A stretch of 64,000 nucleotides of DNA from positions 1 through 64,000 of the forward strand of contig DAIDJP010000049.1 of assembly GCA_027451285.1 (NCBI GenBank), in the 5' to 3' direction. This stretch comes from Acidimicrobiaceae bacterium. GTDB taxonomy: Bacteria > Actinomycetota > Acidimicrobiia > Acidimicrobiales > RAAP-2. Positions 52,562 through 61,042 of this stretch are shown here, one piece after another; position 1 is the first letter of the stretch; the number at the start of each line of letters is the position of its first letter. A program made the position numbers and the translations under genes. Under the pieces are notes generated by a model that worked only from the letters and a program-made list of their open reading frames with translations, was not told the DNA's origin and did not search any database.

Positions 52562-53574
52562 CGCGCGCCTCCCAGGGCCACGTCGGGACTGGCGATGTCG
52601 TTCGCCGCGACGGCGGCGCGCTCGCGCTCGACGCGCTTGGTGACGCGGTCGCGCAAGTAGACGACGATCCCCTGGGGCATGAAGATGATCACGATGAGAA
52701 AGAGCGCGCCGAAGAGAATCAGGTAGAGCGACCCGTTGGAGAAGGTCACCGTGAGGTACTGCTGGCTGGCCTCGAGGATCAATGCGCCCAGGAGCGGCCC
52801 GGTCAGCGTGCCGAGCCCGCCCAGGAACGTCATCAGCGCGATGCTGACGTCGAACATCGGGTCGAAGACGAACTGCGGGTAGATCTGGCCGACGAACAGC
52901 GCGTAGAGCGCCCCGGCCATGCCCACGGTGAAGGCCGACATCGTGAACCCGGTGATCTTGACCGCACTCACCTTCACGCCCAGGCCGAGCGCGCGGTCCT
53001 CGTCGTCGCGAATCGCGAGCAGCTGCAGGCCGAAACGCGAGCGGCGAACCGCCATCGAGAGCAGCGTCGCGAAGACCACGAGGATCAGACCCACGTAGTA
53101 GAAGGGCGTGTTGTAGTTCTGGAATCCCCACGTGATGAAGGGCAGGTTCAGCCCCGACGTGCCGCCGGTGAAGCCGAAGTTGATCGCCGCCAGCTGGAAG
53201 ATGAAGAACACCGCGATCGTGATCACGACGAACGTGTGGCGCCGCACGCGCAGCGCGATCCAGCCGATCGGTGCGGCGAAGGCCATGGCCACCAGCCCGC
53301 CGACCGGCACCAGCCAGAACTGGCTCGATCCCGCGGCCATGTGCAGGTGAATCGAGAGCAGGGCCATCGTGTAGGCGCCCGAGCCGTAGAAGACGGCCGA
53401 GCCCAGGGCGATGTAGCCCGAATATCCCGAGAACATGTTCCACGACGTCGCGCACGCCATGTAGATGACGGTGAACACGCCGATCGTGGTGTAGAGCGGG
53501 TTGGTCACCACGAGCGGGAACAGGGCGAAGACGGCCGCGGCCAGCACCCACCAGAGGTTCTTCTTGGAGAGCAT
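52558..53574 (-). CDS. livM: Branched-chain amino acid-type ABC transporter permease LivM
   Basis: A 338-residue permease with about nine to ten transmembrane segments, including the family stretch WNMFSGYSGYIALGSAVFYG and IRDDEDRALGLGVKV. The ATG at 53574 begins MLSKKNLWWVL and overlaps the livH stop by one base (TGATG). The cytosolic C-terminal tail is charged. Confidence 0.92.
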   Translation of the reverse strand: MLSKKNLWWVLAAAVFALFPLVVTNPLYTTIGVFTVIYMACATSWNMFSGYSGYIALGSAVFYGSGAYTMALLSIHLHMAAGSSQFWLVPVGGLVAMAFAAPIGWIALRVRRHTFVVITIAVFFIFQLAAINFGFTGGTSGLNLPFITWGFQNYNTPFYYVGLILVVFATLLSMAVRRSRFGLQLLAIRDDEDRALGLGVKVSAVKITGFTMSAFTVGMAGALYALFVGQIYPQFVFDPMFDVSIALMTFLGGLGTLTGPLLGALILEASQQYLTVTFSNGSLYLILFGALFLIVIIFMPQGIVVYLRDRVTKRVERERAAVAANDIASPDVALGGAR

Positions 53575-54458
53575 CAGGCGACCCTCGCAGACAGCTTGCC
53601 GAAGAGGCCCTGCGGGCGCACGAGCAGGACGATGACGAGCACGACGAAGTAGGACATCGAACTCCACACGGGCGACCAGAGGACGCCCACCATGTCGCCG
53701 ATGAAGACCATGCCCACGCCGGCGAGCATCGCGCCGCCGAGGCTGCCCATCCCGCCGAGCACGATGATCGTGAGCAGGCGTGAGATGAGGTCGTAGCTCG
53801 AGGAGGCGTTGAAGGAGTTCGTCGCCCCGTAGACCATCCCGCCGGCCGCGGTGATGGCCACGCCGATGCCGAAGGTGATGGTCGACACGCGCCGCACGTC
53901 GATGCCGACCAGAGCCGCGGAGGTCTGGTCGGCAAGCGACGCGCGAACGCTCACCCCGAATCGGGTGCGATACAGCATGATGTACAAGGAACTCAGTAGC
54001 ACTGCGGCCAGGATGAATCCGGCGACGTAGATGTAGCCGAAGTGGACCTGTCCGATGGCGAAGGACTTCGCCACGTACCATCCGTGGAGCTGGACGTCAT
54101 TGACCGAGAAGACCATGTTGAGCGCCCCCTCGATCAGCAGCGACACCGCGTAGGTGACCAGGATCGACATCGCCGTCTTCTCGGGGCCCTTCAGGCGCCC
54201 GATGAAGGCCCGCTCGATCACGACCCCGACGATGAACATCAGCGGGATCGTGATCAGCAGGCCGACGAAGAGGTCGATGCCCCAGTGCACCTGCAGCGCG
54301 TAGCTCAGGTAGGCGCCGAGGATCACGAGGATCCCCTGGGCCAGGTTGATGATGTCCATGACGCCGAAGATCAGGGTGAGACCCGTGGCCATCAGGGCGT
54401 AGACCGCCCCGGTGAGGATGCCATCCTTCGCGGCGCTGAGCAGTGCGACCGAGTTCAA
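53574..54458 (-). CDS. livH: Branched-chain amino acid-type ABC transporter permease LivH
   Basis: A 294-residue permease with about eight transmembrane segments; GAVYALMATGLTLIFGVMDI and NLAQGILVILGAYLSY are LivH hallmarks. It starts three bases after the binding-protein stop. Confidence 0.92.
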   Translation of the reverse strand: MNSVALLSAAKDGILTGAVYALMATGLTLIFGVMDIINLAQGILVILGAYLSYALQVHWGIDLFVGLLITIPLMFIVGVVIERAFIGRLKGPEKTAMSILVTYAVSLLIEGALNMVFSVNDVQLHGWYVAKSFAIGQVHFGYIYVAGFILAAVLLSSLYIMLYRTRFGVSVRASLADQTSAALVGIDVRRVSTITFGIGVAITAAGGMVYGATNSFNASSSYDLISRLLTIIVLGGMGSLGGAMLAGVGMVFIGDMVGVLWSPVWSSMSYFVVLVIVLLVRPQGLFGKLSARVA

Positions 54459-54461
54459 GGT

Positions 54462-55709
54462 TTACTTACCCCAGGCCGGCTTCGGGAACAGGACCTTGAC
54501 CGAGTTCGGGTCACCCACCGGGTTGACCTGGACGAACTTGTTGCCCTGCCACTGGAAGGTGAAGGCCGTCGGCGTGGTGTTCATGCCCAGGGCGTTGAAG
54601 TGCACCGGACCCTGCACCGACTGCAGCGTGACGCCCGAGTGCAGGTACTTGATGATCTTCTGGTTGTCGAAGCCACCCGTGGCCTTGACCGCCTGAGCGA
54701 CCACCTCACCGACCGAGTACGCCTCGGCCACGTCGCTCGAGACGCCCGCGGCCGTTCCGCCGTAGAGCTTCACGTACTCGGCGACCATCTTCTTGCTCAG
54801 CGGGTTCGCCGAGCCGCCGTACCACGCGTTGGGCACCATCATGCCGTTGGCGTTCTTCGCGCCCACGGCCTTGAGGAAGGTCGAACCCTGGTCGGGTCCG
54901 CCCGTCGCGATGAAGACCTTGGGGCTAAAGCCTGACTGCTCGAAGGCCTGCATGAACGACGACACCGTCGGCACGTCGACCGAGCCGAGGACGACGACCT
55001 GCGGCTTGGCGGCCGCGACCGCGTCGGCGATCGGCGTGTAGTCGGTCACCTCAGCCGGGAAGACGTGGTTGTACACGCTCTTGATGTGGGCCTTGGTGAG
55101 AGTGCCCTCGATCGTCGTGACCTGGGGCTCCGTGAAGGGGTCGTTCGAGGTCACGTAGGCGACCGTCTTGGGACGCTGGCTGGCCGGCAGCGACGTGATC
55201 CACTTCGCGAAGGGCACCAGGTCGTTGGCGACGGGCAGCGAGACGTCGAAGATGTTCTTCAGCCCCTGTTGGAAGACCGACGGCGCGCCGCCGGCACCCT
55301 CGACGAGCGCGTAGCCGTAACGAGCGGCCGCCTTGGCGGCCGGCATCGACAGCAGCGACGAGAACGGCCCGAAGGTCAAGTTCACGTGGTCGGCCGAGAT
55401 GAGCTTCTGGTAGTTGGTCACCACCTGGGTCGGGCTCGAGGCGTCCGAGACGATGTCGAGGACGACCTTGTGGCCGAGCAGGCCGCCGGTCTTGTTGACG
55501 TCGGCCGCCCACAGCTTGTAGCCCTGCTGAAAGGCGAGGCCGTCGGCCGAGAAGTCACCCGAAAGCGACAGCGAGATGCCGATCTTGACGGGCTGACCCT
55601 TGCCGGGCGACCCGCTGGACGCGCCGCTGACCGAGGCCACCGACACCAGCGTGGCCGCCGCGACCGACGACACTCCGAGCGTGCGAAATAACTTCGCCCT
55701 TTTATTCAT
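54462..55709 (-). CDS. livK: Liv-type periplasmic substrate-binding protein
   Basis: A 415-residue exported solute receptor of the type I leucine-binding fold. Signal peptide (residues 1-30, cleaving near SGASSG) without a lipobox, so anchoring is unclear. VKIGISLSLSGDFSADG and later LTFGPFSSLLSMPAAKAAARYG are typical. The adjacent catabolic genes suggest a small amide, amine or acid rather than leucine. A GGGGGG ribosome site precedes the ATG at 55709. It is the first gene of the nine-gene operon, whose promoter lies in 55710-55934. Confidence 0.9.
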   Translation of the reverse strand: MNKRAKLFRTLGVSSVAAATLVSVASVSGASSGSPGKGQPVKIGISLSLSGDFSADGLAFQQGYKLWAADVNKTGGLLGHKVVLDIVSDASSPTQVVTNYQKLISADHVNLTFGPFSSLLSMPAAKAAARYGYALVEGAGGAPSVFQQGLKNIFDVSLPVANDLVPFAKWITSLPASQRPKTVAYVTSNDPFTEPQVTTIEGTLTKAHIKSVYNHVFPAEVTDYTPIADAVAAAKPQVVVLGSVDVPTVSSFMQAFEQSGFSPKVFIATGGPDQGSTFLKAVGAKNANGMMVPNAWYGGSANPLSKKMVAEYVKLYGGTAAGVSSDVAEAYSVGEVVAQAVKATGGFDNQKIIKYLHSGVTLQSVQGPVHFNALGMNTTPTAFTFQWQGNKFVQVNPVGDPNSVKVLFPKPAWGK

Positions 55710-55777
55710 GAATTCCCCCCTGCGTTGGTTCGTCCCCGGGCATCCCCCTACGGCTTTCCCCAGGACCGATCACTCGG

Positions 55778-55791
55778 TGAGTGATTGCGCA
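55778..55791. promoter_or_regulatory. Operator-like palindrome, copy A (livK side)
   Basis: Matches TGAGYRATTRCTCA at 13 of 14 positions. It lies about 70 bases upstream of livK. A neighbouring ATCACTC/GAGTGAT inverted repeat overlaps its left half. The same motif recurs as copy B on the hydrolase side. Confidence 0.55.
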
Positions 55792-55905
55792 ACCATAACG
55801 ACGCGAATGGGGGTCGTCAATCGCAGGAGGGTGAAATTAGTTCGCTCAGCGTGAAAAGAATTAACGATGTGCGCCCTGGCCCTCGGGTGAAATCCTCCGA
55901 TACGC

Positions 55906-55919
55906 TGAGCAATTACTCA
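55906..55919. promoter_or_regulatory. Operator-like palindrome, copy B (hydrolase side)
   Basis: A full match to TGAGYRATTRCTCA, about 16 bases upstream of the alpha/beta-hydrolase ATG and abutting a TACGCT -10-like hexamer (55901-55906). Binding here would block the rightward operon. The TetR gene at the end of that operon is the obvious candidate binder. Confidence 0.6.
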
Positions 55920-55934
55920 AGGCCAAGGGGGGCT

Positions 55935-56996
55935 ATGTCCGACGCGCTGCTCGAAGCGGCGGTCGCCAACTGGGCGCCGCGTTTCACCGCCAATGGTGTG
56001 GACCCCTGTGACTACGCCCGCATCACGAACCCTCTCACCCGCTGGGACGACTGGTGCCGAGCCTGGTCCAACGGGGCCGACGAACACCTCGCCCTCGGCG
56101 AGGAGGCCCTCGCGCAGGGACGTTTCCTCTCCGCCGGCGAGGCGCTCTCACGCGCGTCCCTCTACTACCACTTCGGACAGTTCCTCTTCGACCACCGACC
56201 CGAGGAGCGCCTCGCCGCTCACGAAAAGTCGGTGTCCGCTCTCAACGCCGCCCTCGCCCACCTCGCGCCGGCGGGCCGTCGCCTCGAGGTCCCCTTCGAG
56301 TCGACGACGCTGGCGGGGATCCTGCGCAGCCCGCACCCCAAGGTCGCCTCGCCCACGGTGATTCTGGTCGCCGGGCTCGACTCGACCAAGGAGGAGTTCC
56401 GCGAAGTGGAGCGGTCCTTCCTGGACCGGGGACTCGCCACCTTCGCGCTCGACGGCCCGGGCCAGGGCGAGGCCGGCGACCTCGCGATCCGCCCGGACTG
56501 GGAGAACGTCGCCGCCGCCGTGCTGGCCACCCTCGCCGAGCAACCCGAGGTGGACATCGCGCGCGTGGGCGTCTGGGGGGTCAGCCTCGGTGGCTACTAC
56601 GCGGCGCGCATCGCCAGCGCCGGTCTGAAGGTCGCCGCCACCGCATGCCTGACCGGTCCCTACGACTTCTCGACCTCGTGGGCCGAGCTCAACCCGCTCA
56701 CCCGCGCCGCGTTCGTCGCGCGCAGCCACAGCGCAACCGAGGACGAGGCCCGCGACGTCGCCGCCTCGCTGTCGCTCTCCGGTCGCGCCGAGAACATCAC
56801 CGCGCCCCTGCTGGTCATCGCCGCCAAGCGCGACCGCTTGATCTCCTGGCACGACGCGCAGCGCCTCGCGAGCGAGGCGCGCGGCGAGACCACGCTGGTG
56901 GTGCTCGAAGAGGGCAACCACGGTGGCGCCAACGTCTCCTACCGCCACCGCCCGCTGACCGCGGACTGGATGGCCCAGCAACTGCGAGCGCTCTAG
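55935..56996 (+). CDS. Alpha/beta hydrolase (DHPON-hydrolase/FrsA-like family)
   Basis: A 353-residue hydrolase. The N-terminal 110 residues form a helical cap (GEEALAQGRFLSAGEALSRA), typical of the 2,6-dihydroxypseudooxynicotine-hydrolase type, followed by the alpha/beta core with the nucleophile elbow GVSLGGYYAA, acid region KRDRLISWHDA and the His near EEGNHGG. Members cleave C-C or ester bonds of small acids. The ATG at 55935 has AAGGGGGG upstream. It opens the hydrolase-E2-TetR operon divergent from livK, suggesting it acts on the same imported substrate or a product. Confidence 0.82.
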   Translation: MSDALLEAAVANWAPRFTANGVDPCDYARITNPLTRWDDWCRAWSNGADEHLALGEEALAQGRFLSAGEALSRASLYYHFGQFLFDHRPEERLAAHEKSVSALNAALAHLAPAGRRLEVPFESTTLAGILRSPHPKVASPTVILVAGLDSTKEEFREVERSFLDRGLATFALDGPGQGEAGDLAIRPDWENVAAAVLATLAEQPEVDIARVGVWGVSLGGYYAARIASAGLKVAATACLTGPYDFSTSWAELNPLTRAAFVARSHSATEDEARDVAASLSLSGRAENITAPLLVIAAKRDRLISWHDAQRLASEARGETTLVVLEEGNHGGANVSYRHRPLTADWMAQQLRAL

Positions 56997-57020
56997 TGCG
57001 CACACGAAAGAGGACGAAGC

Positions 57021-58382
57021 GTGCCTAAGGTCACCATGCCCCAGCTCGGCGAGACCGTCGCCGACGGCACCGTCACCAAGTGGTTTAAGAAGGTCGGTGA
57101 CCTCGTCGCCAAGGGCGACACGCTCTTCGAGGTCTCCACCGACAAGGTCGACACCGAGATCCCCTCGCAGTTCGACGGCGTGCTCTCGTCGATCCTCGTC
57201 AATGAGGGCGAGACCGTCGACGTCGGCACGGTACTCGCCGTCATCGGCGACGACGACGCGAGCGTCCCCGCAACCTCGTCGGCGCCGGCCAGCGCACCCG
57301 CACCGACGCGACCGGCCAGCCCCCAGCACGAGCGCGCCACGAGCGACGCCCCCCTCTCACCGGTCGTGCGTCGCCTACTCGCCGAGCACGGGCTCGACGC
57401 GCGCGACGTCGCCGCCACAGGCCCGCAGGGACGGCTCACCCGCAAGGACGTGCTCGCCCACGTCGCGGCCAGCGCGGCCAGCGCGGCCACGCCCCCCGCT
57501 CCCGAGGGTGCGCTGGAGGCCCTCTCGCCGGTCGTGCGCAAGCTCCTGCGCGAGAACAACCTGCGCGCGAGCGACGTCGTCGGCACCGGCCCCCAGGGGC
57601 GGATCACCCGCAAGGACGTCGAGGCCGCGATCGCGGCCGGGGGCGCGGCTGGCGACGAGGTGATCCCCTTCACCAAGATCCGCCGACTCACCGCCGAGCA
57701 CATGGTCCGCTCCAAGGCCACCAGTGCGCACACCTTGATGGCCCGCGAGGTCGACTACGAGCGCGTGGACGCGCAGCGCCGGCGCGTCGGGGCCGCCTTC
57801 AAGGAGGCTGAGGGCTTCTCGCTGACCTACCTGCCCTTCAACGCGCTCGCGGTGATCGAGGCGCTGCGCGAGTTCCCGCACCTCAACGCCTCGGTGGGCG
57901 ACGACGAGCTCGTGGTGCACCACGACGTCAACCTGGGGATCGCGGTCGACGTGGAGGGCACCGGGCTCGTGGTGCCGGTCGTGCGCGACGCGCCCGCCCT
58001 GAGCCTGATCGAGATGGCGAGGTCGGTGCGCGACCTGGCGACGAGAGCCCGCACCAAGAAGCTGACCGTGGACGACACGGCCAAGGGCACGTTCACGATC
58101 ACCAACCCCGGGCCCTACGGCACGTTGCTGACCGGCGCGATCATCAACCAACCCCAGGTCGCGATCCTCTCAACCGACGGGGTGACGCGCAAGCCGGTCG
58201 TCGTGACCGACGCGAGCGGTGGCGAGTCGATCGCCATCCACTCGGTGGGACTGGTGGCACTCACCTTCGATCACCGGGTGATCGACGGGGCCTACGCCGC
58301 GCGCTTCCTCGCGCGACTGGCCGAGATACTCGCAAACCGCGACTGGGCCAGCGAACTGAGCGCCGTTTCCAAAGCGCTGTAA
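57021..58382 (+). CDS. 2-oxoacid dehydrogenase E2 (dihydrolipoamide acyltransferase) with two peripheral-subunit-binding domains
   Basis: A 453-residue E2. One lipoyl domain (residues 1-77, lipoylated Lys42 in STDKVDTE), then two consecutive E1/E3-binding domains (113-148 and 169-204), both starting SPVVR and containing TGPQGR-TRKDV, and the catalytic domain with DHRVIDGAYAARFL. Nearly all E2 proteins have one binding domain. The GTG at 57021 follows AGAGGAC. It should combine with the E1 alpha/beta pair of the divergent operon. E3 is not in the window. The two binding domains are separated by an Ala/Pro linker with short tandem repeats. Confidence 0.92.
   Translation: MPKVTMPQLGETVADGTVTKWFKKVGDLVAKGDTLFEVSTDKVDTEIPSQFDGVLSSILVNEGETVDVGTVLAVIGDDDASVPATSSAPASAPAPTRPASPQHERATSDAPLSPVVRRLLAEHGLDARDVAATGPQGRLTRKDVLAHVAASAASAATPPAPEGALEALSPVVRKLLRENNLRASDVVGTGPQGRITRKDVEAAIAAGGAAGDEVIPFTKIRRLTAEHMVRSKATSAHTLMAREVDYERVDAQRRRVGAAFKEAEGFSLTYLPFNALAVIEALREFPHLNASVGDDELVVHHDVNLGIAVDVEGTGLVVPVVRDAPALSLIEMARSVRDLATRARTKKLTVDDTAKGTFTITNPGPYGTLLTGAIINQPQVAILSTDGVTRKPVVVTDASGGESIAIHSVGLVALTFDHRVIDGAYAARFLARLAEILANRDWASELSAVSKAL
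57357..57632 (+). repeat. Internal duplication encoding two E2 peripheral-subunit-binding domains
   Basis: The 36-residue units at residues 113-148 and 169-204 share SPVVR, then R/LLxExxLxAxDV and TGPQGR-(L/I)TRKDV. The first motif ends in LAHV and the second in EAAI. They look like a recent tandem duplication. Confidence 0.8.
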
Positions 58383-58385
58383 TCT
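58380..58385 (+). promoter_or_regulatory. -10 element inside the E2 stop region, leaderless TetR mRNA
   Basis: TAATCT overlaps the E2 stop codon and ends six bases before the GTG at 58392. Confidence 0.45.
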
Positions 58386-58391
58386 CGCGGT

Positions 58392-58979
58392 GTGACGCGC
58401 GACAAGATCCTCGAGGCGGCCGCCCACGAGATCGAACGCCACGGCCTGACCCAGTTTCGGGTCAAGCGCGTCGCCATGGAGGCCGGCATATCGGTCGCCC
58501 TGCTCTATAGCTACTTCGAGGACCGCGAGGGCCTCATCGCGGCCACCATCGTGCACCGCTACCGCCAGGTGCTGGTCGGCAATGCCGAGACCTTCACCAC
58601 TCCGCTGCGCGAGGTCGAGACCACCGACGACCTGCGTGCCGCGCTCTCACAGATGATCTACGACGCCCAGACCCCCGAGCGCACCGAGGGCCGACTGCTG
58701 CGCATCGAGTCGATGTCCTTCGCCCAGCACAACCAGGCGGCCTCGGCCGGGATCCTCGCGGCCAAGGAGGAGGCCGGCGAGCTGATCGTGCACTGGGTCA
58801 CCCCGCTCGAGTCCAAGGGCCTGCTCGCCGAGGGCGTGACCGCGATCGCCTTCGCGCGCGTGTGGTACGCGCTGTTCTTCGGCCAGATCGCCCTCCAGGG
58901 CGAGCAGAACCTGGCGATCACCAACGAGGACTGGCTGCGCGCGCTGCACGTGATCGCCTACTCGATGGTCGCCGCCTGA
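58392..58979 (+). CDS. TetR-family transcriptional regulator
   Basis: A 195-residue regulator. The N-terminal helix-turn-helix (ILEAAAHEIERHGLTQFRVK, then AGISVALLYSYFEDREGL) is typical of TetR/AcrR. The C-terminal two thirds form an all-helical ligand-binding domain with no recognised type. It is last in the hydrolase-E2 operon and may also be transcribed leaderlessly from its own -10. It likely controls the TGAGYRATTRCTCA palindromes upstream of both operons, derepressed by a pathway metabolite. Its 3' end overlaps the convergent membrane-protein gene by 22 bases. Confidence 0.88.
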   Translation: MTRDKILEAAAHEIERHGLTQFRVKRVAMEAGISVALLYSYFEDREGLIAATIVHRYRQVLVGNAETFTTPLREVETTDDLRAALSQMIYDAQTPERTEGRLLRIESMSFAQHNQAASAGILAAKEEAGELIVHWVTPLESKGLLAEGVTAIAFARVWYALFFGQIALQGEQNLAITNEDWLRALHVIAYSMVAA

Positions 58980-59557
58980 ACCGTCCGCGGCGCGGGTAAG
59001 AGCACCACCATCCAGGTGAGCAACGCCACGGCGAATCCCACCTGATAGATCACCTCTCCGGCCAGCATGTAGGGAAAGTGCCAGTCGGGCAGGGAGAAGG
59101 CCGCGAGCAGGCCCCCGGCGAGCTGGACCGAGAAGGCGCTCCAGGACACCAGGCGTGACGCGCGCCGCACGAGGGCGATCGTGATCGCCCCCTGGACGAG
59201 GGCCATCGCGACGCCGGCCGTCATGTGGGTCCAGTTGAGGAACGTCCCCTGGTTAAAGGGCGTCGCGATCACGACGAAGAGTCCCAGGGCGACCGCGCGC
59301 ACGCCAAAGACGGTGAGAGCCGGCGCGCCGAGGCTGGCGTAGTGACCGGCGGCGCGCCACAGTCCCCCGGCGGCCACCACGAAGGCGAGAGCTAAGAGGA
59401 CAATCGTGCGGTGATAGACGCCGTAGAAGGAGATGCCGTCGTTGCGGGCGAGCTCGGAGTGGTCGATGCCCACGCACCAGGCCAGGAGCGTAAAAAAGAT
59501 CGCCTGGGTACCGGCCAGGCTCAGGAGATAACCGTGAGCGCGCGTGGATATCTCCAC
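58958..59557 (-). CDS. Small polytopic membrane protein, unknown function
   Basis: A 199-residue protein with about six hydrophobic helices and no recognised domain. Features include HRTIVLLALAFVVAAGG and NWTHMTAGVAMALVQG. A -10-like TAGTTT at leaderless distance supports GTG at 59557. It is encoded between ppa and the tetR gene, ending convergently with tetR. Confidence 0.6.
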   Translation of the reverse strand: MEISTRAHGYLLSLAGTQAIFFTLLAWCVGIDHSELARNDGISFYGVYHRTIVLLALAFVVAAGGLWRAAGHYASLGAPALTVFGVRAVALGLFVVIATPFNQGTFLNWTHMTAGVAMALVQGAITIALVRRASRLVSWSAFSVQLAGGLLAAFSLPDWHFPYMLAGEVIYQVGFAVALLTWMVVLLPAPRTVQAATIE

Positions 59558-59564
59558 GCTTGAA

Positions 59565-59570
59565 AAACTA
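59565..59570 (-). promoter_or_regulatory. -10 element inside the ppa stop region, near-leaderless mRNA
   Basis: TAGTTT on the minus strand ends seven bases before the GTG at 59557 and overlaps the ppa stop codon. Confidence 0.35.
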
Positions 59571-60050
59571 GTGCGTGAAGCGCTCGCGCGAGGTCGCCAG
59601 CTCGGCGAGCGCGGCGTCGCGCCCGACCCAGTTCTCGACCTTCATCCACTTGCCCTCGTCGAGGTCCTTGTAGACGGTGAAGAAGTGCGCGATGCGGTCC
59701 AGCTCGGCCTTGGGCACGTCGGCGATGTCGGTGGCGTCCTTCCAGGCCGGGTCGTAGGCGGGCACCGCGAGGAGTTTCGCGTCCTCGCCCTTCTCGTCGG
59801 TCATCAGGCACATGCCCAGGATCTTGGCCTTGATCAGACAACCCGGGAACGTGGGGTACGCGGTCAGGACCAGCGCGTCGAGCGGGTCGCCGTCACCGCC
59901 CAGGGTGTCGGGGATGAAGCCGTACTCGGCCGGATAGCCCATCGAGACCACGAGGTGGCGATCGAGGAAGATCATGTGGTTCTCGTGGTCGTACTCGTAC
60001 TTGTTCTGGCTGCCCCGCGGGATCTCCACGATGATGTTGACGGTGTCCAT
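59568..60050 (-). CDS. ppa: Inorganic pyrophosphatase (family I)
   Basis: A 160-residue soluble enzyme splitting pyrophosphate to phosphate. Metal-binding motif GGDGDPLDALVL near residue 53 and KYEYDHENHMIFLDR near residue 20 are characteristic. The ATG at 60050 has GAGAGG upstream. It is divergent from the 3-hydroxyacyl-CoA dehydrogenase gene. Confidence 0.95.
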   Translation of the reverse strand: MDTVNIIVEIPRGSQNKYEYDHENHMIFLDRHLVVSMGYPAEYGFIPDTLGGDGDPLDALVLTAYPTFPGCLIKAKILGMCLMTDEKGEDAKLLAVPAYDPAWKDATDIADVPKAELDRIAHFFTVYKDLDEGKWMKVENWVGRDAALAELATSRERFTH

Positions 60051-60185
60051 GATCGAGCCTCTCCGGCGGCCGCGCCGCCACGAGGACATGGTAGTGAACG
60101 CCGGGCGCCGCCTCGCGGGGGATCGCCCCGGGCGACCTACACTGCAAGGGCGCGGGCCCGTCGGCCCACGAACAAGGAGGTCCCC

Positions 60186-61037
60186 GTGGATCGTATTGGT
60201 GTAGTCGGCTGCGGCCTGATGGGCTCGGGCATCGCCGAGATCGCGGCGCGCGCCGGCTCGGACGTGATCGTCCTCGAGCGCAACGCCGAGGCCCTCGCGG
60301 CCGGCGTCGCGCGCATCGAGAAGTCGCTGAATCGGGCCGTCGCCGCCGGCAAGATGCCCGAGGAGGAGGCCAACCGGGCGCGCTCGAACTTGAGTTTCAC
60401 CGAGGACTTCACCCGCTTCGCCGACCGCCAGCTGGTGGTCGAGGCCGTCGCCGAGGACGAGGCCACCAAGGTCCAGGTCTTCAAGCGCCTCGACGCGGTG
60501 GTGAGCGACCCGACGGCGATCCTGGCCACCAACACCTCCTCCATCCCGATCATCAAGCTGGCCATGGCGACGCGCCGCCCCGAGCAGGTCATCGGCATGC
60601 ACTTCTTCAACCCGGTGCCGGTGCTGCGACTCGTCGAGGTGATCTCCTCGCTGCTCACGGCGCCCGAGACGACCGCGCGGGTGAAGGACTTCGCCACGAC
60701 CGCGCTGAACAAGAAGGTCATCGACTCCAAGGACCGCGCCGGCTTCGTCGTGAACGCCCTGCTGATCCCCTACCTGCTCTCGGCGATCCGCATGCTCGAG
60801 TCGGGATTCGCCACCGCCGACGACATCGACACCGGCATGGTGGTGGGCTGCGCGCACCCGATGGGCCCACTGGCTCTCACCGACCTGATCGGCCTCGACA
60901 CCACGCTGGCCGTCGCCGAGTCGCTCTACGAGGAATTCAAGGAGAGCCACCTGGCGACGCCGCCCCTGCTCTCGCGCATGGTCCAGGCGGGGCTCCTCGG
61001 TCGCAAGTCGGGCCAGGGGTTCTACTCGTACAAGTAG
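60186..61037 (+). CDS. 3-hydroxybutyryl-CoA dehydrogenase
   Basis: A 283-residue NAD(P)-dependent enzyme oxidising 3-hydroxyacyl-CoA or acting in reverse. Rossmann motif GVVGCGLMGSGIAEIA, NTSSIPI region, catalytic GMHFFNPVPVLRLVE and the C-terminal GLLGRKSGQGFYSYK are all diagnostic of the FadB2/Hbd family. The GTG at 60186 follows AGGAGG by five bases. It is followed by purU after five bases. Confidence 0.94.
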   Translation: MDRIGVVGCGLMGSGIAEIAARAGSDVIVLERNAEALAAGVARIEKSLNRAVAAGKMPEEEANRARSNLSFTEDFTRFADRQLVVEAVAEDEATKVQVFKRLDAVVSDPTAILATNTSSIPIIKLAMATRRPEQVIGMHFFNPVPVLRLVEVISSLLTAPETTARVKDFATTALNKKVIDSKDRAGFVVNALLIPYLLSAIRMLESGFATADDIDTGMVVGCAHPMGPLALTDLIGLDTTLAVAESLYEEFKESHLATPPLLSRMVQAGLLGRKSGQGFYSYK

Positions 61038-61042
61038 GTCCG

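Noticed and set aside
52562-53935. Long upstream extension of the livG frame
   Set aside because: It is out of frame with livM and livH, whose membrane sequences are clearly the real products.
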